A DNA stretch of 64,000 nt, taken from the NCBI RefSeq assembly GCF_017352215.1, contig NZ_CP071444.1, forward strand, positions 186,001 through 250,000, written 5' to 3'. The translations under genes and the position numbers were made by a program. Below are positions 36,943 through 46,242 of the stretch, one piece after another (within the stretch, counting starts at the first letter, position 1; each line of letters begins with the position of its first letter). The DNA comes from Alkalibacter rhizosphaerae. Lineage in GTDB: Bacteria; Bacillota; Clostridia; Eubacteriales; Alkalibacteraceae. The notes beneath the pieces are model-generated. The model did not search any database and was not told the origin of the DNA. It worked only from the letters and a program-made list of their open reading frames with translations.

Positions 36943-39042
36943 TTATTCCTTTTTCTTGACAAAGTCACACTCGTCATTGGAGCAATAGATCTTTGTCATT
37001 TTACTGTAGCCCTTTTGCAAAAGCAAAGAAGAACATTTTGGACACTTTTCATCTTTTACCGGCTTGTCCCATACCATGAAATTGCAGTCCGGGTAATTGG
37101 TACATCCGTAAAAGATCCGGCCCTTTTTTGACTTTTTCTGTACGATGCTTCCGTCTTCACATTCCGGACATGGGATCCCCAGATCTTCCACGATAGTCTT
37201 TGTGTTTCGACATTCCGGGAAACCGGGACATGCCAGAAACTTTCCATACCGGCCGTTTTTGATGACCATCATCCGGCCGCATTTATCACATTGGACATCG
37301 GATACCGGATCTTCAATGACGATTTTTTCCATCACTTTTTCCGCATGCTTCAGGTCTTTTTCGAAATCCTTGTAAAAATGGCCGATGATTTCCTGCCAAC
37401 GGGTCCCTCCGTCGGCGATCTTATCCAAGGTAGCCTCCATATCCGCTGTAAAATCATAATCCACGATGCTCTTGAAATACTCCTCCATCAGCTCCGTGAT
37501 CATGATGCCCAATTCTGTGGGCTGGAATTTCTTGTCGACGCTTTCCACATAACCTCGAGCACGTATGGTTTGGATCGTTGGAGAGTAGGTGGACGGGCGC
37601 CCGATCCCTTTTTCTTCCATGGTCTTTACCAAAGTTGCTTCCGTATATCTGGGTGGTGGTTGGGTAAATTTCTGTTCCTTGTCGAATTTCTTCATATATA
37701 AAGGATCGTTTGCTGCCAGCTCCGGTATTTTTCCTTTGCTTTTTGATCCTTCCGCTTCATCTTCTTCGTCCTCTCCCAAATCATAGGTCTTCATGAATCC
37801 CTTGAAAACCAATTGAGAATCTGACGCCTTGAATCCATAAATGTCGCACTGCATGTCTACAGAGGTGGTATCATAGACCCCGTTGGCCATCTGGCTGGCC
37901 ACAAATCGATCCCAGATCAACTTATAGAGACGATACTGGTCTCTTTTTAGAGAATCCTTCACCGTTCGAGGATCCAGCATGACGTCGGTGGCTCGAATGG
38001 CTTCGTGGGCGTCCTGTATGTTTTTCCCCTTGTTCTTTACGGCGGCGCCTCCCAGATACTCCTTGCCAAAAGTCTGTTCGATGTAGTTTCTCGCCTGATT
38101 TCTCGCTTCATCGGAGATTCGGATGGAATCGGTTCGCATATATGTGATCAAACCGATGCTGCCCCGACCGGTCACATTCAGACCTTCATACAACTGCTGG
38201 GCAATGCTCATGGTCTTTTTCGTCGTAAAATTCAATTTTTTAAAGGCTTCCTGCTGCAGGGTACTGGTGGTAAAGGGATTTGGAGGCTTTCGATTCTTTT
38301 TGCCCTTTTTCACATCCACTACCAACAACGGATGGGTTTTTACCGCTTCCAGGATCTTGTTGACTTCCTCTTCGGAAGCAATATCCTTTTTCTTTCCCTT
38401 GATCCCATGATATCTTGCTGTAAAGGTATCTCCTTGATCCTGCTGCTTGCCCACTTCCAGTTGAAGGGTCCAATACTCTTTGCTGACAAAATCCAGGATC
38501 TCTTTTTCCCGGTCTACGATCATGCGGGTTGCCACGGATTGGACACGACCTGCACTCAGTCCTTTTTTTATTTTTTTCCAAAGGAGTGGACTGATGCTGT
38601 ATCCCACCAAACGGTCCAAGATCCGTCGTGCCTGCTGTGCGTCTACAAGATCTTGATGGATCTCTCGTTGATTTTTTATAGCGTTTCGCACGGCATTCTT
38701 CGTGATCTCGTGAAACTCGATCCTTCCCGACTTTTCCTTGGTCAGGTTCAGGTAATTGGCAATATGCCAGCTAATGGCTTCCCCTTCCCGGTCAGGGTCC
38801 GTTGCCAACAAGACAAGATCGGCTTTTTTTGCCTCACTTTTCATTTTCTTTAAAATATCGCCTTTTCCACGAATCGTCACGTAGCTGGGTTCGAAATCAT
38901 TTTCCAGATCGATCCCCAGTTTGCTCTTCGGCAGATCTCGCACGTGTCCCATGGTGGCTTGCACGGTGTAACCTTTCGGAAGATATTTGTTTATTGTTTT
39001 CGCTTTTGCGGGAGATTCCACAATTACCAGCGTTTTTGCCAT
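36943..39042 (-). CDS. topA: DNA topoisomerase I (TopA)
   Basis: Type IA topoisomerase that relaxes negative supercoils. The 699 residues start with the Toprim domain (LVIVESPAKAKTINKYL, LATDPDREGEAISWH) and contain the active-site tyrosine in GLITYMRTDSIRIS. The C-terminus has three four-cysteine zinc ribbons (CDKCGRMM..., CPECEDGS..., CPKCSSLL...). Length is typical of Firmicutes. GAGGTG precedes the ATG, and a promoter with consensus -10 lies in the gap after dprA. Confidence 0.97.
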   Translation of the reverse strand: MAKTLVIVESPAKAKTINKYLPKGYTVQATMGHVRDLPKSKLGIDLENDFEPSYVTIRGKGDILKKMKSEAKKADLVLLATDPDREGEAISWHIANYLNLTKEKSGRIEFHEITKNAVRNAIKNQREIHQDLVDAQQARRILDRLVGYSISPLLWKKIKKGLSAGRVQSVATRMIVDREKEILDFVSKEYWTLQLEVGKQQDQGDTFTARYHGIKGKKKDIASEEEVNKILEAVKTHPLLVVDVKKGKKNRKPPNPFTTSTLQQEAFKKLNFTTKKTMSIAQQLYEGLNVTGRGSIGLITYMRTDSIRISDEARNQARNYIEQTFGKEYLGGAAVKNKGKNIQDAHEAIRATDVMLDPRTVKDSLKRDQYRLYKLIWDRFVASQMANGVYDTTSVDMQCDIYGFKASDSQLVFKGFMKTYDLGEDEEDEAEGSKSKGKIPELAANDPLYMKKFDKEQKFTQPPPRYTEATLVKTMEEKGIGRPSTYSPTIQTIRARGYVESVDKKFQPTELGIMITELMEEYFKSIVDYDFTADMEATLDKIADGGTRWQEIIGHFYKDFEKDLKHAEKVMEKIVIEDPVSDVQCDKCGRMMVIKNGRYGKFLACPGFPECRNTKTIVEDLGIPCPECEDGSIVQKKSKKGRIFYGCTNYPDCNFMVWDKPVKDEKCPKCSSLLLQKGYSKMTKIYCSNDECDFVKKKE

Positions 39043-39073
39043 TTCATCACCTCAAATTATTTAACAGTTGTAA

Positions 39074-39102
39074 ATTATAACAGAAAGAATGAAACTATTC
39101 AA
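39074..39102 (-). promoter_or_regulatory. Promoter of topA
   Basis: Minus-strand TTGAAT (39097-39102) and TATAAT (39074-39079) with a 17-base spacer, 32 bases before the topA ATG. Confidence 0.7.
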
Positions 39103-39123
39103 CCAAGCTCTTATCTTCCTGTC

Positions 39124-40188
39124 TCATGGCGCCATCATGGTGTAGCGTCCGGCACTACCTGTGATAATCCCCTTTAATTCCAAATTTGTCAAGTGAAAAA
39201 ACAAATCAGAGATGGAAATTTCTGTGCTATCGATCAAAGAATCCACCGTATCCACCCCAGATCTGATCGCGTCGCAGATGGACTTTTCTTCCTTCGCCAA
39301 CGCTTTCGACTCAAAGACATCCAACTTTTCCGGAATGAAAAACATGGGTGCCATGTCTTCCAAAATATCGTTGGCTTCCAAGACCATTTTCGCTCCGTCT
39401 CGAAGTAGCAGGTTGGATCCCAAGGTATTGCTGCGTTGCAGATCGCCAGGAAATGCATATACTTCCCTGCCTTGCTCCATTGCGTGTTTTGCTGTAATGA
39501 GGGACCCGCTTTTCTTTTCCGCCTCCGCCACTAAAACTCCCATGCTCAGTCCGCTGATGATTCGATTGCGCTGGGGGAAATTTCTTGGCAGCGGAGGCGT
39601 GCCAAAATCGAATTCAGAAAACACGGTGCCTCCCTCATCCAGGATGGCATCCAAGATCCTCCGGTTTTCTTTCGGATAACAATGATCCAACCCGCATCCC
39701 ATGACGGCAGTCGTTTTCCCTCCCACATCCAAGGCCGCCTGATGAGCCTGTGCATCGATGCCCAAAGCCATCCCGCTGACAATGTTCAACCCGGCATATG
39801 CCAGGTCTCCTACGATCCTTCTGGTGTTCTTCCTGGCGGAAAGACTTGCTTTCCGTGCTCCAACCACGGCGAAGGTTTCATCAAAATCTTCCTCGTCATA
39901 AGTTCCCTTGTAAAGCAAGAACAAGGGCGCCTGGGGGATTTGGGATAAATGCATGGGGTAATCGTCATCCATGATGGTCATCATCGAAACTCCATGTTTT
40001 TGAAGATCTTCTAAAAACCGATCCGGCCAGCAATCGGATGGATCTTTTTTTATACCGAAAAAGCAGCCCTCCAAAAATGCATCATACACCGCTTTGGCGG
40101 TCCCATGCTCCCGCATGATCCGATACTTCTGATCCAGGGTCCAATCTTTTTGGGAGCCCAACCAACAAAGTGCCAAACGTTCGTCCAT
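39124..40188 (-). CDS. dprA: DNA processing protein DprA (Smf)
   Basis: Loads RecA on incoming single-stranded DNA during natural transformation, but is also present in many species not known to be competent. The 354 residues have the Rossmann-like core with AVVGARKASL, IVSGMALGIDAQAHQAAL, GCGLDHCYPKENRRI and NFPQRNRIISGLS, plus a C-terminal winged-helix-like domain (from about 290). Divergent from comM across a 152-base AT-rich gap in which I see no convincing promoter. Confidence 0.95.
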   Translation of the reverse strand: MDERLALCWLGSQKDWTLDQKYRIMREHGTAKAVYDAFLEGCFFGIKKDPSDCWPDRFLEDLQKHGVSMMTIMDDDYPMHLSQIPQAPLFLLYKGTYDEEDFDETFAVVGARKASLSARKNTRRIVGDLAYAGLNIVSGMALGIDAQAHQAALDVGGKTTAVMGCGLDHCYPKENRRILDAILDEGGTVFSEFDFGTPPLPRNFPQRNRIISGLSMGVLVAEAEKKSGSLITAKHAMEQGREVYAFPGDLQRSNTLGSNLLLRDGAKMVLEANDILEDMAPMFFIPEKLDVFESKALAKEEKSICDAIRSGVDTVDSLIDSTEISISDLFFHLTNLELKGIITGSAGRYTMMAP

Positions 40189-40340
40189 TCCACCACATCC
40201 ATTTCATATTTATTATGCTAAATATGATAACACAAAAAATAATCTTTGACTAAATATTTTTTCACTATTTTCATGTTATATTTCTAAAAATAATAAATGA
40301 ATATCTTATAATCCGTCGTATATTATAGTGAGGTGATATT

Positions 40341-41870
40341 ATGTTGACTACCGTTTACAGCAGCTGCATCAAAGGTGTGCAAGGACATCCCGTTCAGGTG
40401 GAAGTGGATGTAACCAATGGTCTTCCCACTTTTGCCCTGGTAGGATTGCCGGATGCAGCCGTCAAAGAATCCAAAGACAGGGTCTATTCCGCCATAAAAA
40501 ATGTCGGATATCCCTTTCCCATGCAACGCATTACCATCAATCTGGCTCCGGCAGACATCAAGAAGGAGGGGCCCATATACGACCTGCCCATTGCCTTGGG
40601 TCTTCTACAGTCCTGCAAGCTTCTTGTTCCAACGTTTGATCTGAAAAAGCACATGTTTATCGGCGAACTTTCCCTTTCGGGAAATATTGGGGCGGTCCGA
40701 GGGATCTTGCCCATGGTTTTATGCGCCAGGGATCAGGGGTTTTCCCATATAGTGGTACCAAGAGAAAATGCCTCGGAAGCCTCCATGGTGAAAGGGATCA
40801 AGGTCCTGGCGATGGCTCATTTATCAGAAGTGGCCGACTACTTGCTCGGTTCTTTTCATCCAATCCCCGTTTCCGATACGGGCAGGATCCTGTTGAATAG
40901 ACAGCCAGACCCTTCCGGAGATTTCGCAGATGTACAGGGACATCATCAAGTCAAGCGGGGTTTGGAAGTGGCGGCAGCCGGTTTTCACAACGTGTTGATG
41001 ATCGGGCCGCCTGGATCTGGAAAGACAATGCTGGCAAAACAATTCCCCACCATCCTTCCTCCCCTCACTATGGAAGAAGCCCTGGAAGTGACGAAACTCC
41101 ACTCCATCGCAGGAGCTTTGCCCCTGGGCACACTTATGACACAACGACCTTTTCGCAGTCCCCATCATACCATCACCAAATCAGGATTGGCCGGCGGCGG
41201 TGCCGTGCCGAGACCTGGTGAGATCACACTTGCACATTTAGGTGTATTGTTCCTGGATGAAATGAGTGAATTCAACCGAGCTTGCCTGGAGATCCTTCGC
41301 CAACCATTGGAGGACAAGTGCATACATTTGACTAGGGGAAACATCCAAACCACCTTTCCTTCCTTCTTTTTGCTGATTGGATCCATCAATCCCTGTCCTT
41401 GCGGCTACTTCGGGGATGAGATCCATCCCTGCACCTGCACCGACCGGCAACGACACCAATATCGCCAAAAAATATCCGGACCTCTTTTGGACCGGATGGA
41501 CATTCAAATGGAAGTTCGTAGCATGGATTACGAAGACATGGTTCAAAAAAAGTCGGTGCCGGATTCTTCGACCATCCGTAAAAAAGTGGAAGTTGCCAGA
41601 CAGATCCAACTGGATCGCTTTTCAAAAGAATCTTACGGATACAACGCTTTGATCCCGGCAGGAGACATCGATCGGTTTTGCAGCGCCTCCCCTTCTGCGA
41701 CACACCTGCTGGAGATCGCATTCCGACGATTTAAAATGAGTGGCAGAAGCTATCATCGCCTGCTGCGCATGGCCAGGACCATCGCCGATCTGGACGGCTC
41801 TCATCGGATCGAAGAAGGACATATGGCGCAAAGTCTTCAGTACCGGCGGATGGACCGGGAACTGCTTTAA
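40341..41870 (+). CDS. comM: YifB/ComM family Mg-chelatase-like AAA+ ATPase
   Basis: AAA+ helicase-like protein; the Vibrio and Haemophilus homologue ComM promotes branch migration during transformation. The 509 residues have an N-terminal Lon-like fold domain (FALVGLPDAAVKESKDRV), Walker A GPPGSGKT at 222-229, Walker B LFLDEMSEF, INPCPCGYFGD and the C-terminal Mg_chelatase_C region. GAGGTG lies before the ATG. One of three plus-strand genes, divergent from dprA, which links both to DNA uptake or recombination. Confidence 0.93.
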   Translation: MLTTVYSSCIKGVQGHPVQVEVDVTNGLPTFALVGLPDAAVKESKDRVYSAIKNVGYPFPMQRITINLAPADIKKEGPIYDLPIALGLLQSCKLLVPTFDLKKHMFIGELSLSGNIGAVRGILPMVLCARDQGFSHIVVPRENASEASMVKGIKVLAMAHLSEVADYLLGSFHPIPVSDTGRILLNRQPDPSGDFADVQGHHQVKRGLEVAAAGFHNVLMIGPPGSGKTMLAKQFPTILPPLTMEEALEVTKLHSIAGALPLGTLMTQRPFRSPHHTITKSGLAGGGAVPRPGEITLAHLGVLFLDEMSEFNRACLEILRQPLEDKCIHLTRGNIQTTFPSFFLLIGSINPCPCGYFGDEIHPCTCTDRQRHQYRQKISGPLLDRMDIQMEVRSMDYEDMVQKKSVPDSSTIRKKVEVARQIQLDRFSKESYGYNALIPAGDIDRFCSASPSATHLLEIAFRRFKMSGRSYHRLLRMARTIADLDGSHRIEEGHMAQSLQYRRMDRELL

Positions 41871-41873
41871 AAA

Positions 41874-41893
41874 AACCTCGCCTAAGCGAGGTT
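41874..41893. terminator. Bidirectional terminator between comM and yraN
   Basis: AACCTCGC and GCGAGGTT around CTAA. The minus strand has a run of seven Ts after the stem, so it best serves the minus-strand operon ending with yraN, and it also follows comM directly. Confidence 0.8.
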
Positions 41894-41899
41894 CTTGCA

Positions 41900-42253
41900 C
41901 TAAAACATTTGATATGGGAAGGCATTTTCAATGTGATGGATGCCTTCTTTTTCCACTTCCACCACATCAAATCGTACATTCATTTCTACGGATCCGTACT
42001 TTGTCAGGTAGAACATGGCGGTCTTTTGGATGTGACGCTGTTTTTTCCACCCGACAGCTTCGCAGGGTCGTCCAAAATTTCTGTTGTTTCTTGTTTTGAC
42101 TTCAATAAAAACAAGATCTTCCCCTTGGGTGGCAACAATATCCACTTCTCCATGGCGACATCGAAAATTTTGTGCCACAATGGTGTACCCTTTATTTTTT
42201 AAATACCCGCAGGCCTCTTCTTCTCCTGCTTTGCCGATTTTGATCCGGTCCAT
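41900..42253 (-). CDS. YraN family putative endonuclease (UPF0102)
   Basis: 117-residue protein with the nuclease-like core GxxGE-AxxYL and RHGEVDIVATQGEDLVFIEVKTR (acidic and E-x-K residues of the Holliday-junction-resolvase fold, quoted as HGEVDIVA and VFIEVKTR). Biochemical function is not established. It follows rnhB by 17 bases, a pairing common in bacteria, and ends the rplS/lepB-side cluster at a terminator. Confidence 0.9.
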   Translation of the reverse strand: MDRIKIGKAGEEEACGYLKNKGYTIVAQNFRCRHGEVDIVATQGEDLVFIEVKTRNNRNFGRPCEAVGWKKQRHIQKTAMFYLTKYGSVEMNVRFDVVEVEKEGIHHIENAFPYQMF

Positions 42254-42270
42254 GATCCACCATCCCTACT

Positions 42271-43044
42271 TTAGAGAAAATTGGTGCAAAAACTTCGTCG
42301 ATGTATGGGGGACAAGCCATATTTTTGAATGGCTTCCACATGTTCTTTCGTTCCGTATCCCTTGTTGGAATCAAAATGATACATTGGATAGATTTCGTGG
42401 TATGCTTCCATGATACGGTCCCGATGAACCTTTGCCACAATGCTGGCTGCTGCTATGGAATAGCAACGGGCATCTCCTTTTATGATGGCTCTTTGCTCCA
42501 GATCCAGACCTTTCAACTCCATGGCATCCACCAAAATCAAATCCGGTTTTCTTTCCATTTGATCCAATGCCAGATGCATGCTTTTTTTTGTCGCTTGAAG
42601 AATATTGATGCGGTCTATTTCTGTATTTTCCACCAACCCGATCCCAACGGATAGGGCATTTTTCAACAATGTCTCGTAGAGTTTTTCCCGGGTGGTTTCG
42701 TTGAGTTTTTTCGAGTCATTGACTTTTTCCACCATGGAATCTTCCGGCAATAGGATGGCGCAACTGACAACGGGTCCCGCAAGGGGTCCTCGACCGACCT
42801 CATCCATTCCTCCCACCAGACGAAACCCATGGGTGCGGAAATTTTCTTCCATCTTTTTCATTTCCAACAGCCTGTCCGCTTCCAGTCGGGCACTTTTAAT
42901 ACGATGCTCCAACGTGTTGGCGATTTGCCGGACACCGGCCCGTTCATCCAAAGACAAGGTTTCGATCCAGGACGGATATTCGCCCGGATCGACGGATTCC
43001 ATCAGCTCCTTGATCTCTTTGATCGATTTTTGACTTATTCCCAT
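42271..43044 (-). CDS. rnhB: Ribonuclease HII
   Basis: Removes RNA from RNA-DNA hybrids, including single ribonucleotides in DNA. The 257 residues have an N-terminal extension of about 75 residues typical of Gram-positives, then GGMDEVGRGPLAGPVV with the catalytic D81-E82 pair, DSKKLNETTR and a later ILVDAME plus SIVAKVHRDR. The start overlaps rbgA by 10 bases. Confidence 0.96.
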   Translation of the reverse strand: MGISQKSIKEIKELMESVDPGEYPSWIETLSLDERAGVRQIANTLEHRIKSARLEADRLLEMKKMEENFRTHGFRLVGGMDEVGRGPLAGPVVSCAILLPEDSMVEKVNDSKKLNETTREKLYETLLKNALSVGIGLVENTEIDRINILQATKKSMHLALDQMERKPDLILVDAMELKGLDLEQRAIIKGDARCYSIAAASIVAKVHRDRIMEAYHEIYPMYHFDSNKGYGTKEHVEAIQKYGLSPIHRRSFCTNFL

Positions 43045-43898
43045 GTGAAATCCTCCGGTTTTTCAAAGGATACATTGGCGAAAATGTTCTTTTTCATTTC
43101 ATCCATCAGCATCGCGGAAGTTCTGGCGTAATCTACTTCGCCACCTTTTGAAAGGAGCATTCGCTTTCTGGCAATGGTTTCCATCACTTCGAGATCGGTA
43201 CTCTCCTTCTGCGGAGAAACTCCATAACGATCTTTCAACTCTTCCAGGTAATTTTGTCGCAAAAAGCCGATCAGGCGAAGTGCCGCCTCCTCCCGGTCAT
43301 AGATGGTGTCCTTGATGGACCCGATCCATGCAAGTTTCAATCCTATGGCATCATCTTCAAATTTCGGCCATAAAATACCCGGTGTATCCAACAAGAGAAC
43401 GTCTTTTCCGACTTTGATCCATTGATTGGCCTTTGTGACTCCAGGTTTGTTTCCTGTTTTTGCCGTCGCTTTTCCGCTGATCGCATTGATCAATGTGGAT
43501 TTCCCCACATTGGGAATGCCCAGGACCAGACAACGGATTTGCCGGTTCATTCGCCCTTTTTTCCGATCTCGTTCCAGCTTGGGTTCCATGACCTTCTTGA
43601 TAGCGGCCACCAGATCCTTGATCCCTTTTCCTGCAAGAGAATTGACAAAAACATAAGGCTGCCCCATTTTTTTGTAATGAGCCTCCCAAAGTTTATTGAC
43701 TGCAGGATCTGCCAGATCTGCCTTGTTCAAGACCACGATTTTTTTCTTGCTGCCCAGCAGTTGATCGACTTCAGGGTTTGTGCTGCTTACAGGGACCCTG
43801 GCGTCCACCAGCTCCACTGCCAGGTCGATCAATTTTAAACTTTCCCTAATTTCCCGTTTGGCCTTGGCCATATGACCGGGGTACCATTGAATATCCAT
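43035..43898 (-). CDS. rbgA: Ribosome biogenesis GTPase RbgA (YlqF)
   Basis: Circularly permuted GTPase required for late 50S assembly in Firmicutes. Order of motifs confirms the permutation: NKAD at 58-61 comes before G1 GIPNVGKST at 127-135 and DTPGILWP. The N-terminal WYPGHMAKAKREI is the family hallmark. Length of 287 aa is normal. It lies between lepB and rnhB, as in B. subtilis. Confidence 0.96.
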   Translation of the reverse strand: MDIQWYPGHMAKAKREIRESLKLIDLAVELVDARVPVSSTNPEVDQLLGSKKKIVVLNKADLADPAVNKLWEAHYKKMGQPYVFVNSLAGKGIKDLVAAIKKVMEPKLERDRKKGRMNRQIRCLVLGIPNVGKSTLINAISGKATAKTGNKPGVTKANQWIKVGKDVLLLDTPGILWPKFEDDAIGLKLAWIGSIKDTIYDREEAALRLIGFLRQNYLEELKDRYGVSPQKESTDLEVMETIARKRMLLSKGGEVDYARTSAMLMDEMKKNIFANVSFEKPEDFTWE

Positions 43899-43906
43899 TT
43901 TTACAC

Positions 43907-44443
43907 CTACTCTATTCTTCCCAATCGGTCAAAGGGATAGATCCGAAGAAATACTTTGCCCACGATGTCGTCTTTTTTAATGAAACCCACATCGGCAAAC
44001 CGACTGTCCCTGCTGTTGTCCCGGTTGTCTCCGAGAACAAAATACATGCCTTCAGGCACGGTGGAGGCCGGATAATCGGCATATGTGGATCCATCGGTAT
44101 ATGTTTCTTCCACGGCCGAGCCATTGACATAAAGTACGCTGTCTTTGATTTCCACCGTGTCTCCCCCCACTCCAACTACTCTTTTGACAAACTCCACTCC
44201 TTGGGAATAGTGAAGGATGATGATCTCATTGACGTCCGGTTCCTGAAAATAGTATTGCACTTTTGCTACGACCAGGCGGTCCCCATCGTTCAATGTAGGG
44301 TTCATGGAACTGCCCTCCACCAAAACAAATTCAAATATGAAAAGTTTTATAAACAAAGCCAATACGATGGCAATGACCGCCGACTCCAGCCATTCTCGCC
44401 ATTCGCTTTTTTGTTTTTTCAATTTGACACCTTCATTGTCCAT
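43907..44443 (-). CDS. lepB: Signal peptidase I
   Basis: Membrane-anchored serine protease removing signal peptides. One N-terminal transmembrane segment at about 21-40 follows a lysine-rich cytoplasmic tail. The catalytic serine is S46 in EGSSMNPTL and the general-base lysine is K87 in FVKRVVGVGGD, with FVLGDNRDNSRDSR downstream. The 178-aa length is usual for Gram-positives. A -10-like TATAAT on the minus strand at 44483-44488 lacks a good -35. Confidence 0.95.
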   Translation of the reverse strand: MDNEGVKLKKQKSEWREWLESAVIAIVLALFIKLFIFEFVLVEGSSMNPTLNDGDRLVVAKVQYYFQEPDVNEIIILHYSQGVEFVKRVVGVGGDTVEIKDSVLYVNGSAVEETYTDGSTYADYPASTVPEGMYFVLGDNRDNSRDSRFADVGFIKKDDIVGKVFLRIYPFDRLGRIE

Positions 44444-44512
44444 GGTTGCTCATCTCCGTATTGTTGCTTGTAGTACTCGTTTATTATACCTTTTTTTCGA
44501 ATCAAAGTATAC

Positions 44513-44539
44513 AAAACGGGACTGTTGACCAGTCCCGTT
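44513..44539 (-). terminator. Terminator after rplS
   Basis: Minus-strand stem AACGGGACTG (44539-44530) with CAGTCCCGTT (44524-44515) and a 5-base loop, followed by a short TTTG tail. It lies just after the rplS stop. Confidence 0.75.
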
Positions 44540-44542
44540 CGA

Positions 44543-44884
44543 TTACATTTTTTCTTTGATTTTGGCCGATTTGCCAACACGCTCTCGCAAGTAGAACAGT
44601 TTTGCTCGTCGAACCTTACCTTTTCTAGATACTTCGATTTTTTCCACTCTTGGGGAATGCAGGGGGAAAGTTCTTTCCACACCAACTCCAGAAGAGATCT
44701 TTCGCACCGTGAAGGTTTCACGAATGCCTCCGTTTTGCCGCTTCATGACAGTTCCCTCGAAAATCTGGATCCGTTCTCGTTTACCTTCCACTACTTTCAC
44801 GTGAACTTTAACGGTATCACCAACATTAAAGGTCGGTACTTCTTGTTTCAATTGCTCTCGTTCAATTTCTCTTAAAATGTTCAT
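44543..44884 (-). CDS. rplS: 50S ribosomal protein L19
   Basis: 113 residues with the L19 signatures [40 protein letters not shown] and [27 protein letters not shown] precedes the ATG. It has its own promoter and leader, separating it from trmD upstream, and ends at a terminator. Confidence 0.98.
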   Translation of the reverse strand: MNILREIEREQLKQEVPTFNVGDTVKVHVKVVEGKRERIQIFEGTVMKRQNGGIRETFTVRKISSGVGVERTFPLHSPRVEKIEVSRKGKVRRAKLFYLRERVGKSAKIKEKM

Positions 44885-44943
44885 GTTTTACCTCCTCTCT
44901 TTTTGGACGTTCATGCCTTTAGCAGAGGACCGCCTGAGATAAC
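44885..44943 (-). ncRNA. rplS 5' leader, candidate L19 leader element
   Basis: About 60 bases between the promoter and the L19 start. It contains GGTCCTCTGC and GGCATGAACGTCC, and the CCTCT segment can pair with AGAGG of the ribosome site, so it could hide the site. An L19 leader is known in Rfam for low-G+C Gram-positives; my match is from memory and unverified. Confidence 0.4.
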
Positions 44944-44949
44944 TTCAAT

Positions 44950-44978
44950 ATTATAACACAAAGATATTGCGTACACAA
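44950..44978 (-). promoter_or_regulatory. Promoter of rplS
   Basis: Minus-strand TTGTGT (44973-44978) and TATAAT (44950-44955), 17-base spacer, with TG two bases before the -10 (extended -10). A short ATATTG/CAATAT repeat overlaps the -35 right after the trmD stop. Confidence 0.65.
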
Positions 44979-44981
44979 TAT

Positions 44982-45680
44982 TTATTCTTTTCCTTTTTCA
45001 TACTTTTCATACAAGTCCGGTCGTTTCTCCCTTGTTTCCTCCAAGGATCGTTGATGACGCCATTGGTCGATATCCTTGTGATTGCCTCCCAATAGCACTT
45101 CCGGAACAGGAATCCCTTCGTATTCTCTCGGCCTGGTGTATTGGGGATACTCCAGAAGATGACTGGAAAATGATTCGTTGTCTGCACTTTCTGCATTGCC
45201 CAATACCCCATCCAGCAACCTGGATACAGAATCCACCAGGGCCATTGCCGGGATCTCTCCTCCCGTCAAAACGTAGTCTCCCATGGACAACTCCATATCG
45301 ACAAAGAGATCCAGCACCCGCTGGTCCACCCCTTCGTAATGGCCGCAAAGAAGGATAAGGTCTTGACGTGTTGCTGCAAGGTCAATGCAGATCTGCTGAT
45401 CGTATACTTTTCCTTTCGGTGTAAAGTAGATCACTTTCCCGTTTTGGACCCTGTTCTTTGCTTCCTTGATGGCATCGGCAATGGGTTGGGGCGTCATGAC
45501 CATGCCAGGTCCCCCTCCAAAAGGATAATCATCCGTCTTTTTATGTTTGTTCTCGGAAAAATCTCGAATATTGAGTACTTCCACTTCCACACAGCCTTTA
45601 TCCATGGCTCTTTTGACGATACTGGTATCCAGGAAACCTTGAAATATTTCCGGCACAACACTCAATATGACGAATTTCAT
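44982..45680 (-). CDS. trmD: tRNA (guanine(37)-N1)-methyltransferase TrmD
   Basis: SPOUT-class methyltransferase that prevents +1 frameshifting. The 232 residues have YPFGGGPGMVMTPQPI, LLCGHYEGVDQRVLD and the knot region GDYVLTGGEIPAMALVDSV. C-terminal domain with YPQYTRPREYEGIPVP is present. The start overlaps the rimM stop by four bases. Confidence 0.97.
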   Translation of the reverse strand: MKFVILSVVPEIFQGFLDTSIVKRAMDKGCVEVEVLNIRDFSENKHKKTDDYPFGGGPGMVMTPQPIADAIKEAKNRVQNGKVIYFTPKGKVYDQQICIDLAATRQDLILLCGHYEGVDQRVLDLFVDMELSMGDYVLTGGEIPAMALVDSVSRLLDGVLGNAESADNESFSSHLLEYPQYTRPREYEGIPVPEVLLGGNHKDIDQWRHQRSLEETREKRPDLYEKYEKGKE

Positions 45681-46186
45681 AGATCTCTCAATCCTTCCGG
45701 CACAAACACATCCATTCGATTGGCTTCCAAATCCACGTTCAAAATATTTTCCTTGGTAGCAGGGAGCATCAGATCCTTTTGTTCTTCTTCAATGATGTAC
45801 AAGTCGGCAGCTCCATGCTGCAGCACTTCCTTCAGGCGACCGATCCTCTCTCCATTTTCAAATACGTCCATGTCAATAAGGTCTACTATGTAATACCGGT
45901 CTTCTTCCAGCTCTATGCCTTGTTCCCGCGGAATGACGATTTGTCCATTGCGGAGTTCATCCGCCTGATTTTTGCTGGTGATCCCCTCCAAGGTCAACAG
46001 GACCATGTTCTTGTGGTAGCGGACGTGTTGAATGGCATAGGTTTGTTCTTTGCCGTTCATTCGTACGGTCGCTTGCTCCAATAAGTCAAAACGGGTCATG
46101 TCGTCCGTCAGGGCCTGCACCTTCATCTCTCCGCGAACACCGTGGGGAGAGGTGATCTTTCCGATGATCAGTTTGTCTTGCTTCAT
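45677..46186 (-). CDS. rimM: Ribosome maturation factor RimM
   Basis: 30S assembly factor that binds S19. The 169 residues begin LIIGKITSPHGVRGEMKVQ and end in a PRC-barrel domain (YYIVDLIDMDVFENGERIGR, then MLPATKENILNVDLEANRM). It is tightly coupled to trmD. A strong hairpin separates it from khpA. Confidence 0.96.
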   Translation of the reverse strand: MKQDKLIIGKITSPHGVRGEMKVQALTDDMTRFDLLEQATVRMNGKEQTYAIQHVRYHKNMVLLTLEGITSKNQADELRNGQIVIPREQGIELEEDRYYIVDLIDMDVFENGERIGRLKEVLQHGAADLYIIEEEQKDLMLPATKENILNVDLEANRMDVFVPEGLRDL

Positions 46187-46214
46187 GAATCCAACCTCTT
46201 TCTTCCAAGAAATA

Positions 46215-46242
46215 AAACAAGTCAGGTTACCCTGACTTGTTT
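46215..46242 (-). terminator. Hairpin between khpA and rimM, probable partial terminator
   Basis: Perfect 12-base arms AAACAAGTCAGG (46215-46226) and CCTGACTTGTTT (46231-46242) around four bases, minus-strand tail TATTTCTT. It overlaps the khpA stop codon. No promoter is visible before rimM, so some read-through is expected. Confidence 0.7.

Noticed and set aside
40189-40340. Divergent promoters between dprA and comM
   Set aside because: TATAAT-like words exist (for example 40307-40312), but no paired -35 of acceptable quality was found, so none is annotated.
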